44,300 bases of DNA from Streptococcaceae bacterium (GCA_031285775.1 JAITVN010000091.1:1-44300), one strand, 5' to 3'. Positions 8,682 to 16,733 are shown, counted from the first letter of the stretch. Made by a program: numbers and translations. The notes: generated from the sequence alone by a model not told the origin.

Positions 8682-10478
8682 TCAGGATTTTCTGTTTATT
8701 CCCCGCAGCGCGCGCAGTGCGTAGAAAATCGAGACCGTATCCACCACTTCCTGAAAGAGCGCACCAATTGTTGCAGGAATTAGTCCCGTTGCCGCAATCA
8801 GCATCAGCACCACACAAATGAAGATTCCTATCAACACTGCCTGCTTGGCAATTGTCATTGTGTCGCGACTGATCCGAATTGCTGTCGGAATCGATTCCAA
8901 ATCATTCTTCAGCAGAATCATATCTGCAGTTTCGCTGGCCACTGTACTCTCGCCCAAACCCATAGCAATACCAACGTCAGACAGAGCCAAGGCAGGTGCA
9001 TCATTAACGCCGTCTCCGACCATGATGCTGGGTTTATCAACGGCAGACTTGACCAAGTCAAGCTTCTGTTCCGGCAGGAGTGACGCATGAACATCTGTGA
9101 TCCCGACCTCTTCGGCAATCGCATTTGCAGTCACCTCATTGTCACCTGTCAACATCGTAATGTCTTTGAGCTTCAGCTTTTTCAGTTCAGTCATGACTGA
9201 TTTGGCATTGGCACGAAGCTGATCAGAGAAGGTAATCTGGCCGATGAACCGCTCATCACTCGAAACATAGAAAGCCGTCGTAACCGCATCGTCAGGCGCC
9301 CCCGCAAAACTCGCGCGGCCGATTTTGATATGTTTGCCGTCAATCTCCGCGGAAATCCCCATTCCTGGAACTTCTGTCAAATTTGAGGTCGGAAGCGGCT
9401 GGATCCCATTTTCTTCGGCATAAGCCACGAAGGATTTGGCTAGAATATGATTTGAGGAGTTTTCAATCGAATAAACCAGAGATTCAAGCTCGGATTTTGA
9501 GATTCCTGACTCTGGTATAACTCCAGAAACCGCTAGCTTTCCACTGGTTATCGTGCCGGTTTTATCAAAAAATATCGACTTTGCGGTTGCCAGTTTCTCA
9601 ATGATCGTCCCATTCTTGATAAGCACCCCATTTTTAGACGAGCGGGACATGCCGGAAACAAAAGCAATCGGCGCTGCCAGAATAAGAGGGCAGGGACTTG
9701 CGACCACCAACACTTGAGCAATACGAACAGGCTCCTTCGTAATGGCGAAAGCCACCCCAGCGATGACATATGCGGCAATCGTGAATGGAATCGCATAGCG
9801 ATCAGCCAGACGCACAAAATGTGCCGGCTGTGACTCCGCTTCCTTGACCAGGGTCACAATCTTCTGCAGCTGTGAATTTGCAGCTTCTTCAGTTGTCTGG
9901 ATTTCAATTGTACTGTCTGTATTAATTGATCCGGACATGACCACATCGCCTTTTGACAATTCATAAGGCTTGGTTTCCCCCGTCAGAGAAGCCTCATCCA
10001 GCGTCGCATGCTCCGAAGACAGCACACCATCAATCGGAACAACCTCCAGAGGCTTTATCAGCAGTGTCGTTCCAACCTTAACCGCATCCAGCTCGCTGTC
10101 AACAATCTTTCCGTCTTCAGCTTTAACATGTGCAATACTTGGCGACTTCTGAAGGAGATTTGTCAATTCGCGATGTGCAACACCCGCAGCATAATCCTCC
10201 AAGGACTCACCGCCGACCAGCATCACAATAATAATCAGCGCAGCCCAGCATTCTCCAACCAAAAGCGTTGCGATAATTGCCGTAATCGCCAGCAAATCCA
10301 CGCCATAATTGCCCGAACGCAGAGTTTTTATCATTCCCACAAACATCGAAAGCGCCAAAATAGAACCCGCAATCGTAATGACCACACGCGCCATTAAAGG
10401 GTTGCCAAAAACAAACTGCGCCAGTAGCGCAATTGCTGCAACAAAAAATGTAATCACCAACTTTTGCCAATTCTTCAT
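8682..10478 (-). CDS. P1B-type heavy-metal-transporting ATPase with SPC motif
   Basis: A 598-residue P-type ATPase that pumps a metal ion across the membrane with ATP. It has no N-terminal metal-binding domain. Visible motifs are the actuator TGE (166-168), membrane SPCPL (261-265), phosphorylation site DKTGT (305-309), TGDN (about 444) and GDGVND (488-493). SPC rather than CPC suggests the P1B-4 class (Co/Fe/Zn/Ni-like), not a copper pump. Two departures: the usual His-Pro of the nucleotide-binding domain is His344-Ile345, and the last membrane helices carry Gln576 (FQEVVD) where HEG-type residues are common. Metal specificity is open. The start codon lies 6 nt after an extended -10, implying a leaderless mRNA. 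Confidence 0.85.
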   Translation of the reverse strand: MKNWQKLVITFFVAAIALLAQFVFGNPLMARVVITIAGSILALSMFVGMIKTLRSGNYGVDLLAITAIIATLLVGECWAALIIIVMLVGGESLEDYAAGVAHRELTNLLQKSPSIAHVKAEDGKIVDSELDAVKVGTTLLIKPLEVVPIDGVLSSEHATLDEASLTGETKPYELSKGDVVMSGSINTDSTIEIQTTEEAANSQLQKIVTLVKEAESQPAHFVRLADRYAIPFTIAAYVIAGVAFAITKEPVRIAQVLVVASPCPLILAAPIAFVSGMSRSSKNGVLIKNGTIIEKLATAKSIFFDKTGTITSGKLAVSGVIPESGISKSELESLVYSIENSSNHILAKSFVAYAEENGIQPLPTSNLTEVPGMGISAEIDGKHIKIGRASFAGAPDDAVTTAFYVSSDERFIGQITFSDQLRANAKSVMTELKKLKLKDITMLTGDNEVTANAIAEEVGITDVHASLLPEQKLDLVKSAVDKPSIMVGDGVNDAPALALSDVGIAMGLGESTVASETADMILLKNDLESIPTAIRISRDTMTIAKQAVLIGIFICVVLMLIAATGLIPATIGALFQEVVDTVSIFYALRALRGINRKS

Positions 10479-10484
10479 AACTTA

Positions 10485-10513
10485 ATTGTAACAAGCTTTC
10501 AGAATGTTGTGAC
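10485..10513 (-). promoter_or_regulatory. Leaderless promoter of the metal ATPase gene
   Basis: Minus strand: TGTTACAAT extended -10 (10493-10485), then six bases, then ATG. A partial -35 (GTCACA, 10513-10508) lies 17 bp upstream. There is no Shine-Dalgarno sequence, so transcription should start at or next to the A of ATG. Confidence 0.65.
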
Positions 10514-10593
10514 CAAATAAATCTGTCAAAAACATTAGACAATAATAGAATAATGTTTTAAAAGGGCACAGTATTCAGACCAAAACACAGGAC

Positions 10594-10622
10594 TTGCAAA
10601 AAACGGAAGAATCTGCTATTAT
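10594..10622 (+). promoter_or_regulatory. rpmF-rpmG promoter
   Basis: TTGCAA (10594-10599), 17-bp spacer, TATTAT (10617-10622). The leader is about 50 nt with an AAAGGAG ribosome-binding site at about 10667-10673. Confidence 0.7.
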
Positions 10623-10680
10623 ATTTAGGCATATATTTTGTGAAAATATTTGAAATTTAAAATCTAAAAGGAGTCTATAA

Positions 10681-10851
10681 ATGGCTGTACCAGCACGTCA
10701 CACCTCTTCGGCGAAGAAAAACCGCCGTCGTACACATTACAAACTGACAGCACCAACTGTTTCATTCGACGAAACAACTGGTGATTACCATCATTCACAC
10801 CGCGTTTCTTTGAAGGGTTACTACAAAGGGCGCAAAGTCACTAAAGCTTAA
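10681..10851 (+). CDS. rpmF: 50S ribosomal protein L32
   Basis: A 56-residue L32 protein of the large ribosomal subunit, starting [20 protein letters not shown] and ending [17 protein letters not shown]. It lacks the CxxC...CxxC zinc ribbon, so it is the zinc-independent type usual in lactococci and streptococci. A strong ribosome-binding site precedes the ATG. rpmG follows after 14 bp in the same transcript. Confidence 0.97.
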   Translation: MAVPARHTSSAKKNRRRTHYKLTAPTVSFDETTGDYHHSHRVSLKGYYKGRKVTKA

Positions 10852-10865
10852 GAAAGGGGCCTCAC

Positions 10866-11015
10866 ATGCGCGTTAATATCATGCTTGAACACAAAGAGTC
10901 TGGTGAGCGTCTTTACCTCACTCAAAAGAATAAACGCAACACACCTGACAAACTTGAGTTGAAGAAGTATTCTCCAAAACTTAAGAAACATGTTATTTTT
11001 AAAGAAGTGAAGTAA
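10866..11015 (+). CDS. rpmG: 50S ribosomal protein L33
   Basis: A 49-residue L33 ([20 protein letters not shown] at the N-terminus), without the zinc-binding cysteines. It is co-transcribed with rpmF, with the AAAGGGG ribosome-binding site in the short gap. The zinc-free form of both proteins in one operon is normal for this family of bacteria. Confidence 0.97.
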   Translation: MRVNIMLEHKESGERLYLTQKNKRNTPDKLELKKYSPKLKKHVIFKEVK

Positions 11016-11050
11016 AGGGTTGCCTCCTTCAATTTAAAATCACGACTAAG

Positions 11051-11080
11051 ACCAGCCGACAAAATGTGCTGGTTTTATTT
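11051..11080 (+). terminator. Rho-independent terminator of rpmF-rpmG
   Basis: ACCAGC (11051-11056) and GCTGGT (11068-11073) form the stem, followed by TTTATTTATTT. The next promoter begins three bases later. Confidence 0.85.
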
Positions 11081-11082
11081 AT

Positions 11083-11121
11083 TTGACCAAGTGATATTAT
11101 TATGATATTATATTAATATCA
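11083..11121 (+). promoter_or_regulatory. Promoter with overlapping operator-like repeats, SPFH gene
   Basis: TTGACC (11083-11088), 17-bp spacer, TATTAT (11106-11111). TGATATTAT occurs at 11092-11100 and again at 11103-11111, one helical turn apart. The second copy is the left arm of the palindrome TGATATTA-TAT-TAATATCA (11103-11121), which covers the -10 and start site. This is a good operator candidate, possibly for the ribbon-helix-helix-like protein encoded downstream. Confidence 0.6.
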
Positions 11122-11138
11122 AATAAAGGAGCCTCGCC

Positions 11139-12143
11139 ATGAACAAAAAAGACGTGACCGAAAAAGAGTTGAAGCCGATGAACGGCATCGGTATGCTGAT
11201 TTTGAGTATCATACTCGTTCTATCCTTACCGCTCGGAATCTTAATGCTGGTGATGAACCAAAACACACTGAGCATTACAGTATTCACGCTGAGCATCATT
11301 CTTTCCTGTATTGTCGCCCCGATATTGTGGGCAGGCCTGAAGTCCGTCCAACCCAATGAAGCACGTGTGCTGACCCTTTTCGGAAGCTATCACGGCACCA
11401 TTAGTCATCCCGGCTTCTACTTCGTCAACCCTTTCTGCGTGTCCTATTCCCCAGAAAGTACCAAACTCAGCGTGACACCAACAGGAGAAGCAGTCGTCAC
11501 CCCGAATCAGAAACTTACGCGCTGTATTTCCCTGAAAACCCAGACTTTGAACAATAACAAGCAAAAAGTCAATGACCTCCTGGGAAATCCGATCATCATC
11601 GGCGCCATCGTGCTCTGGCGGGTGGACAATCCGACTCAGGCCGTCTTCTCTGTCGAAAACTACAAGGTCTACCTGGAAACCCAGACCGACTCAATCATCC
11701 GAAATGTCTCGCGCTTGTATCCATATGATATTTTTGACGAGGATGACGATGCGGCAGATAATGTCGAAGGAACAGACAAGCAGGAGAAAACCTTGCGCGG
11801 CTCCGCTCTTGAAATTGCCGAGCTGATGAAGGCAGAGCTGCAGAAACGTGTGCACGATGCCGGCCTCATCATTGAGGATGTGCGAATCACGCATTTGGCT
11901 TATGCGGAAGAAATTGCGGCTGCCATGCTGCAGCGACAACAAGCCGCTGCCATCATTGCTGCACGGCAAAAAATTGTGGACGGCGCAGTTGGTATGGTCA
12001 AAATGGCCATTGATAAACTCGGTGAAGAGGAAGTTGTGATACTTGATGAGGAGCGCAAAGCAGCAATGGTTTCTAATTTGCTGGTCGTTCTTTGCGGCAG
12101 TCATGATGCGCAGCCGATTGTCAATAGCGGGTCCATTTACTAA
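11139..12143 (+). CDS. SPFH/band-7 domain membrane protein
   Basis: A 334-residue stomatin/prohibitin-family protein. Two N-terminal membrane segments (about 17-38 and 44-64) are followed by the SPFH domain, starting [33 protein letters not shown] long helical region (about 220-310) contains an acidic stretch and the typical Ala/Gln-rich [31 protein letters not shown] segment. Such proteins oligomerise at the membrane and organise microdomains or protect against envelope stress. AAAGGAG precedes the ATG. It is probably co-transcribed with the small gene at 12284, with a strong hairpin between them. Confidence 0.88.
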   Translation: MNKKDVTEKELKPMNGIGMLILSIILVLSLPLGILMLVMNQNTLSITVFTLSIILSCIVAPILWAGLKSVQPNEARVLTLFGSYHGTISHPGFYFVNPFCVSYSPESTKLSVTPTGEAVVTPNQKLTRCISLKTQTLNNNKQKVNDLLGNPIIIGAIVLWRVDNPTQAVFSVENYKVYLETQTDSIIRNVSRLYPYDIFDEDDDAADNVEGTDKQEKTLRGSALEIAELMKAELQKRVHDAGLIIEDVRITHLAYAEEIAAAMLQRQQAAAIIAARQKIVDGAVGMVKMAIDKLGEEEVVILDEERKAAMVSNLLVVLCGSHDAQPIVNSGSIY

Positions 12144-12240
12144 TTAGATGTGAGGCGCGCCCGTTAAGAAGCGTAGAAATTAAGGGAGTCTAGGTTCTGC
12201 CTTAGGGCAGGTTTAAGATTCATCTAATTTCTACGCTTCT
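12143..12240 (+). repeat. Intergenic inverted repeat with competing pairings
   Basis: A perfect 16-bp inverted repeat (12167-12182 with 12225-12240) encloses a small hairpin CTGCC-TTAG-GGCAG. In addition ATTAGATG (12143-12150), at the end of the SPFH gene, is complementary to CATCTAAT (12221-12228), which overlaps the right arm. The two pairings cannot form fully together. No T-run follows, so it is not an ordinary terminator. It may act in the mRNA between the SPFH and downstream genes. Confidence 0.6.
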
Positions 12241-12283
12241 GGCCGCCAAACTCAGTTGGGGGAAAATAGGAAGCTGGGCTAAA

Positions 12284-12538
12284 ATGGATTTAAACGAAAA
12301 AGAACTGAAGCTTCAAGAGCGGCTAGCCAAACTTGAGAAACTTGAAGCGGAAATTAAGGCACGTGAAAAGTCAGTCAAAAAAAAGGAACAGGAGAAAAAG
12401 CAGGTACTGCTTCGTTTGTCTCCCACTCTCTGGAAGCAGGTTGCGACTTGGTCAGAAGAAGATTTTCGCTCCATCAACAGTCAGATTGAATTCATTTTGA
12501 CTGAAGCTGTTAAGCAGCACTTTGGCAAGAAAAAATGA
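12284..12538 (+). CDS. Small coiled-coil protein with ribbon-helix-helix-like (Arc type) C-terminus
   Basis: An 84-residue basic protein. Residues 1-45 are a highly charged predicted coiled coil (repeated Lys/Glu with Leu spacing). Residues 45-80 (VLLRLSPTLWKQVATWSEEDFRSINSQIEFILTEAV) look like a ribbon-helix-helix DNA-binding fold: a beta strand followed by two helices with the S-x-N-x-Q-I-E-F-I-L second helix. Proteins of this kind are often encoded beside SPFH-domain genes. It may repress the operon through the palindrome at 11103-11121, but that is inference. The ribosome-binding site (AGGAAG) is modest. Confidence 0.65.
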   Translation: MDLNEKELKLQERLAKLEKLEAEIKAREKSVKKKEQEKKQVLLRLSPTLWKQVATWSEEDFRSINSQIEFILTEAVKQHFGKKK

Positions 12539-12624
12539 GCTGGCAGATCTGGGCGAATTCATTATTCCAGCATCTGAGGCAAAAATTCCAACTTTTTAAT
12601 CAGGCTGGAGTTTTTGACCTTCCT

Positions 12625-12647
12625 AAACCTTTTCTGGAAAGGTTTTT
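12625..12647 (+). terminator. Rho-independent terminator after the SPFH operon
   Basis: AAACCTTT (12625-12632) and AAAGGTTT (12638-12645), 5-nt loop, followed by TT. It ends two bases before the extended -10 of the next gene. Confidence 0.7.
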
Positions 12648-12648
12648 A

Positions 12649-12657
12649 TGATATAAT
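12649..12657 (+). promoter_or_regulatory. Leaderless promoter of the DUF2142 gene at 12664
   Basis: Extended -10 TGATATAAT (12649-12657), then six bases and the ATG at 12664. No -35 match at the right distance and no Shine-Dalgarno sequence, because the terminator stem occupies that space. Confidence 0.6.
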
Positions 12658-12663
12658 TTACCA

Positions 12664-14019
12664 ATGGATTTCTTTGCAAAATTTGTCGAAAAAATAAATC
12701 AGACAAAAAACATTACAAATTTTGCTTGTGTAATCATTTTTGTTGTCATTTCATTTATGATGGGAAGCTTTTACATTAAAAATGTTTCTCCTTTGACGCT
12801 TCCTGATGCCAATATGCATTTGGAGAATTCGGTCTCATTAGCAGAAGGAAATGTTTTCTTAACCAAAGACTATGTTAAGCTTCCAAGCCAGTATTCCTTT
12901 GAGTATGAGGACAAAAATTCCGTTCGTCCTTTGGCTGACTTTGCCAAAACCAATCGTTTGATCTCGAATATTTTGCCGGATATCTACACTAAAGGAGATG
13001 ATCATTGGATTAGCAAGATTCAGAAGCTCCCAAAAGTCACAGGCAAAACCAAAACATATATCAGACATCAATACCCTTCGATTAACTGGCTGCCGCAAGC
13101 TCTTGGTTTTTCTTTCGCACAGGCGCAGAGGAGTTCAGTGGCAAATACTTTTATTTCAATGCGCGTCGCGAATCTGATTTTCTACATTGTGACTGCTGTC
13201 ATTTCACTTTGTCTTCTGCCCCGCGGGAAAATTATCGCTACGGCACTTTTGCTCAATCCATATACGATTTTTTTGGCCTCTTCGATTTCTGGTGACATTT
13301 TCACCATTGCTGCGGCGAATCTCTTTATCGCTTTCCTTTTCAATCTTTGCGCCCAAGGTGAGACGCTTCGCGCCTCAAAGATAGTTCCCCTATTTTTCCT
13401 TGGAATATTGCTCTTCTTGACAAAGGTGGCATATGTTCCTCTGCTTCTCTTAATCTTTGCGATTCCAAAACAGCGGCTCAAGCTCAGTCTAAAGTTTTTG
13501 TATACTGCGCTAATCGGTGCCATTGGCTCCGTTCTTTACCTTCTCTGGTCAAAATTCTTCTCGGTCGTCGGCTATCCGCTGGAGTTCAAGCCTGAAAAGA
13601 ATCTGGCTTATGTGCTAGAAAGACCTTGGAAAGCAATAGTCAGCATTTTTGATAACGTGATTCAGCCCAAAGAGGTTTTGAGTTACTGGAATAAAGCATT
13701 TTCCGGTAAGGTCAAGCTTGTCAACCAGCAGTTATTATATCCGGTAATCATTTGTTTTATCCTTGGGCTTATCTGGCTTATGGTCTACTTGATTTTCCTT
13801 AGAAATAAAGCGAATTTGCGGCTGTTCATTGTTTCAGTGCTGGCAGCCTTCGGCTCAATATTTATTACCAATGCGGCACTGCTTGTGACTTGGACTTTCG
13901 CTTACAAATTCGGCTTTAAAGACATCATCGGTTTTCAAGGCAGATATTACATCCCGCTCATCTTACTGCTCCTTGTCCCTTGGGTCGCAAACTATAAAGC
14001 AAAAAACAAGCCTGACTGA
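12664..14019 (+). CDS. DUF2142 polytopic membrane protein (GT-C-like)
   Basis: A 451-residue membrane protein with about ten hydrophobic segments, first at about 20-38. A large extracytoplasmic loop follows it (40-150), beginning with the acidic PDANMHLENS segment. The C-terminus carries GFQGRYYIPLILLLL, the QGRYF-type signature of DUF2142 proteins. That family has a GT-C glycosyltransferase appearance and is found in wall-polysaccharide loci. It is probably an undecaprenyl-phosphate-sugar-dependent transferase working outside the membrane. It is related to the gene at 25597-27135, but stands alone here, 7 kb from the polysaccharide cluster. The ATG appears leaderless. Confidence 0.75.
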   Translation: MDFFAKFVEKINQTKNITNFACVIIFVVISFMMGSFYIKNVSPLTLPDANMHLENSVSLAEGNVFLTKDYVKLPSQYSFEYEDKNSVRPLADFAKTNRLISNILPDIYTKGDDHWISKIQKLPKVTGKTKTYIRHQYPSINWLPQALGFSFAQAQRSSVANTFISMRVANLIFYIVTAVISLCLLPRGKIIATALLLNPYTIFLASSISGDIFTIAAANLFIAFLFNLCAQGETLRASKIVPLFFLGILLFLTKVAYVPLLLLIFAIPKQRLKLSLKFLYTALIGAIGSVLYLLWSKFFSVVGYPLEFKPEKNLAYVLERPWKAIVSIFDNVIQPKEVLSYWNKAFSGKVKLVNQQLLYPVIICFILGLIWLMVYLIFLRNKANLRLFIVSVLAAFGSIFITNAALLVTWTFAYKFGFKDIIGFQGRYYIPLILLLLVPWVANYKAKNKPD

Positions 14020-14030
14020 TATTTTAAAGC

Positions 14031-14061
14031 AAAAAAGCTTAGCATTTCGATAAGCTTTTTT
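14031..14061. terminator. Bidirectional terminator
   Basis: Perfect 11-bp stem (14031-14041 with 14051-14061) with A-runs and T-runs on both sides, between the convergent genes at 12664 and 14089. Confidence 0.85.
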
Positions 14062-14088
14062 AATTGAGTTCGTTTCAGGGTAATTCGA

Positions 14089-15312
14089 TTAGTTTGTTTC
14101 CTCCAGCAGCTGCTCGATTCTCTTGATAATCAAATCAAATTCATTGTCTTCAGCAGGCGGCGCTTCAGATTCAATCGAATGGCTGCTTATTGTCGAAACA
14201 GATTCAGGCGGCACAATAGCCTGGACTTTTTGGCTGTCAGAGAGAAGGACTTCATCGCTTTGTTCGAGCGAGTGCCATTGCTCCTGGGCTTGTCTCAGTG
14301 ACTCCAAATGTATCTGATAAGATTGAGAACTTGAATCTGATAAGAATTCCTGATATTGTTCGCTTGCCTGCTGACTGTTACGCAGTGAGGCTGACTGACG
14401 CCAATAAAGCTGCGCACTCACTGACTGGCTCTGACTTGTCTGCCATTCAAATTCTTGGCTAAGCGCCGTTTGACGGGCAGCTTCTGACTGACTCAAGCTA
14501 TCCAAAAGCTGGGCACGTTCGCGCTCAGAAAGTGACTGTGAATTTTTCTCTGAAATCTTTCCAAAAATTCGTTCGGAAACCTGCTCTGAATTGTGTGCTG
14601 AATTTTGCAGCGAATTTTGCTCTGAATTTTGCTCTGAAATCCGCCAAGAATTTTGCTCATCTATCAGCAGCGAATCTTGCGCAGAGATTTGCTCTGATTC
14701 TTGTGCAGAATATTGTTCAGAATACAAAACGGAATTCCTGTGATCAGCCATGCTTTGTTCGCTGATCTCCTGAAGCCGCAGTTTTTCTGATTCTGAGCTT
14801 GAGGAGAAATTGGTTTGTACGCCTGTATGTACATGTTCAATTTTCTGTAATTTCTCAATCGGGGTCTCGGATTCAAAGCTCTGACTATACGCTCGACTTC
14901 TACCGAGAGCTTTTCCTTCTGAGAAAAGCAGGTCACTTTTAGAGGCGCGCTTTGCTTGTGAAGGACGGGCAGGTTCATCAAAGCTAGAAATAGGCAGCTC
15001 CTCCTGTACTTTCGACGAAATCGCTGGTTTGAGCGCTTTCTGCACCTCTATTTCCATGGCTTGGTCTTCATCTAGTCTTTCATTATAAAGTGACCAAAGT
15101 TTGCCGATCCCGACAAGTGCCAGCAGCACAACGACAAAAATAATTGTCTGCCCAATAAAGCCAGACGTTTTTCGCCCGCCAGAGCCGAATAATGACTGCC
15201 AATAAGCCTGCAGCATTCGGACAGCAAAAATAGCCGCCGCCACAAAAATAAGAAAATAAACGATTGACAATACAACTCTGGAAATTCCTTGTTTTCGGAT
15301 GAAATCTGTCAT
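14089..15312 (-). CDS. Membrane protein with long Ser/Gln/Glu-rich repetitive domain
   Basis: A 407-residue protein of unknown function. Two membrane segments (about 12-33 and 50-70) precede a long hydrophilic tail. From about 140 to 370 the tail is extremely rich in Ser, Gln and Glu. A degenerate unit such as SEQNSEQNSLQNSAHNSEQ places Ser every three or four residues, so Ser would line one face of a helix or coiled coil. By charge, the N-terminus should be inside and the tail also cytoplasmic, but this is uncertain. There is no LPxTG motif and no signal peptide. Ser-rich composition makes it a possible substrate for the GT4 pair at 3988-7149 or for a Ser/Thr kinase. The mRNA appears leaderless. 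Confidence 0.6.
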   Translation of the reverse strand: MTDFIRKQGISRVVLSIVYFLIFVAAAIFAVRMLQAYWQSLFGSGGRKTSGFIGQTIIFVVVLLALVGIGKLWSLYNERLDEDQAMEIEVQKALKPAISSKVQEELPISSFDEPARPSQAKRASKSDLLFSEGKALGRSRAYSQSFESETPIEKLQKIEHVHTGVQTNFSSSSESEKLRLQEISEQSMADHRNSVLYSEQYSAQESEQISAQDSLLIDEQNSWRISEQNSEQNSLQNSAHNSEQVSERIFGKISEKNSQSLSERERAQLLDSLSQSEAARQTALSQEFEWQTSQSQSVSAQLYWRQSASLRNSQQASEQYQEFLSDSSSQSYQIHLESLRQAQEQWHSLEQSDEVLLSDSQKVQAIVPPESVSTISSHSIESEAPPAEDNEFDLIIKRIEQLLEETN

Positions 15313-15318
15313 GGAACA

Positions 15319-15346
15319 ATTGTAGCATATCTTTTCACAATTTCAA
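15319..15346 (-). promoter_or_regulatory. Leaderless promoter of the Ser-rich membrane protein
   Basis: Minus strand: TTGAAA (15346-15341), 16-bp spacer, extended -10 TGCTACAAT (15327-15319), six bases, ATG at 15312. No Shine-Dalgarno sequence. Confidence 0.7.
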
Positions 15347-15399
15347 GAATATTTTATGAAGTAACTTATTAAATCAGGCATTTGTGCTGTGTGTTCATA

Positions 15400-15428
15400 T
15401 TTACAAACGTTTTCAAATATGGTATCCT
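15400..15428 (+). promoter_or_regulatory. Leaderless GH25 promoter with overlapping cre-like site
   Basis: TTTACA (15400-15405), 17-bp spacer, extended -10 TGGTATCCT (15420-15428), seven bases, ATG at 15436. The sequence TTACAAACGTTTTCA (15401-15415) matches the catabolite-responsive element consensus WTGNAANCGNWNNCW with one mismatch and overlaps the -35, so CcpA could block this promoter. Confidence 0.6.
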
Positions 15429-15435
15429 ATAGATT

Positions 15436-16683
15436 ATGAAAAAGAAAAGTTTATTGATCCTTGCGGCAGCCCTCACCGCCTTTGGTGTCACCTGTCTGAC
15501 TGGACGATCTGCCCACGCTGAGGGATCCGCTGATCCGTCAAACAGATCTGACCTTGTTGGAGGCATTCAGGCGCTTGCTGACAGCGTTCCGAACATCTTT
15601 TCGGGCGACACTTCACTCCCGCGTGTTGATGCGGTGGATGTCGCGAGTTACCAATCATGGATGACTCAAGCAGATTTTAATCAGCTGAGAATACAGGGCG
15701 TGCGAACGGCGATCGTCAAGCTGACTGAGGGAACAAGCTACGACAATCCTGTTGCGCCCAAGCAGATCAATTTTGCTGCAAATGCAAGCATGAACGTTGC
15801 GGCTTACCATTATCTTAAGTTAGACGATGCCAAGACTCAGGAGGTCGCAAATGCCGAAGCTGTCAAAGAAGCGCAGAAATTCGTGAATGCGGCCAGCTAT
15901 TACGGCTTAGGAAGCAGCACCGTTATGATCCTCGACTGTGAAAGTAACGGCGTCGACAGAAACAAGGTTGACTGGACTGAAGCTGCTGAGAAATTTGCAG
16001 ACAAGCTTGCTTCTGTCGGCTATACAAATGTTCGCTATTATGCTGGTGCAAACTGGATCAAGGCTAAAATCATTGATCCAGATGTGCTTGGCTATAAAAA
16101 TATATGGGCTGCACAGTACCTTTATGACAAACCAAGCGCTACAAACCTGAAAAACACGCAATATGGCGCTTGGCAATTTTCCAGCCGCATGTATTTCAAA
16201 AATATGAGCCAGTCGCGGCCGCTTGACGTCTCAATCGACTATGCGAATATCTTCGGCGGAGGAACAGGCCCTGCCATTTTTGGAGGACCAGGCTCAGTCT
16301 TTAGGCTCTACAATCCGAATAGCGGTGAGCACTTCTACACTGAAAGCGCCTTTGAGGCAAATCAGGATGTGATTGCCGGCTGGAAATACGAAGGCATCGG
16401 CTGGACAGCACCCGACACTGGAAACGAAGTCTACCGGCTTTACAATCCAAATGCAGGGGATCATTTTTATACCATGATTCCATTTGAGCGGGATTCACTC
16501 GTCAAGGCTGGCTGGAACTATGAGGGCGTAGATTTTCACTCCGGCGGAAATACACCGCTTTATCGGGCTTACAATCCCAATGCCAAGACAGGCGCGCACA
16601 ACTACACCACCTCTCCATTTGAACAGCAGAATCTGCTCAAAGCCGGCTGGCGTGATGAAGGCATTGCCTGGTACGGAAAGTGA
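15436..16683 (+). CDS. Secreted GH25 lysozyme with three DUF5648 repeats
   Basis: A 415-residue secreted muramidase. The Sec signal peptide (1-28) ends AHA before Glu. A linker leads to a GH25 domain (about 64-275) with the family start DVASYQ (Asp68) and the catalytic DCE (Asp167, Glu169). GH25 enzymes cut the MurNAc-GlcNAc bond in peptidoglycan. The C-terminus (about 284-415) holds three copies of the DUF5648 repeat, pattern RLYNPNxGEHFYT...E...L...GW.YEG, probably a wall or carbohydrate-binding module. No Shine-Dalgarno sequence: the mRNA looks leaderless. It is divergent from the Ser-rich protein gene, with both promoters in 123 bp. It could serve in autolysis or in killing neighbours. 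Confidence 0.9.
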   Translation: MKKKSLLILAAALTAFGVTCLTGRSAHAEGSADPSNRSDLVGGIQALADSVPNIFSGDTSLPRVDAVDVASYQSWMTQADFNQLRIQGVRTAIVKLTEGTSYDNPVAPKQINFAANASMNVAAYHYLKLDDAKTQEVANAEAVKEAQKFVNAASYYGLGSSTVMILDCESNGVDRNKVDWTEAAEKFADKLASVGYTNVRYYAGANWIKAKIIDPDVLGYKNIWAAQYLYDKPSATNLKNTQYGAWQFSSRMYFKNMSQSRPLDVSIDYANIFGGGTGPAIFGGPGSVFRLYNPNSGEHFYTESAFEANQDVIAGWKYEGIGWTAPDTGNEVYRLYNPNAGDHFYTMIPFERDSLVKAGWNYEGVDFHSGGNTPLYRAYNPNAKTGAHNYTTSPFEQQNLLKAGWRDEGIAWYGK

Positions 16684-16702
16684 TGAAGCACTAAAACTTA
16701 AG

Positions 16703-16733
16703 AAAAAAAGGAGATTATTTTTTCTCCTTTTTT
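16703..16733 (+). terminator. Rho-independent terminator of the GH25 gene
   Basis: A/G-rich arm (16703-16714) pairs with TCTCCTTTTTT (16723-16733), ending in six T residues. Confidence 0.85.

Noticed and set aside
12167-12240. Rho-independent terminator after the SPFH gene
   Set aside because: The stem is followed by GGCCGCC rather than T residues, and the next gene appears to be in the same transcript.
14540-14720. CRISPR-like array
   Set aside because: The short repeats are in-frame Ser/Gln/Glu codons of the membrane protein gene, degenerate and without constant spacers.
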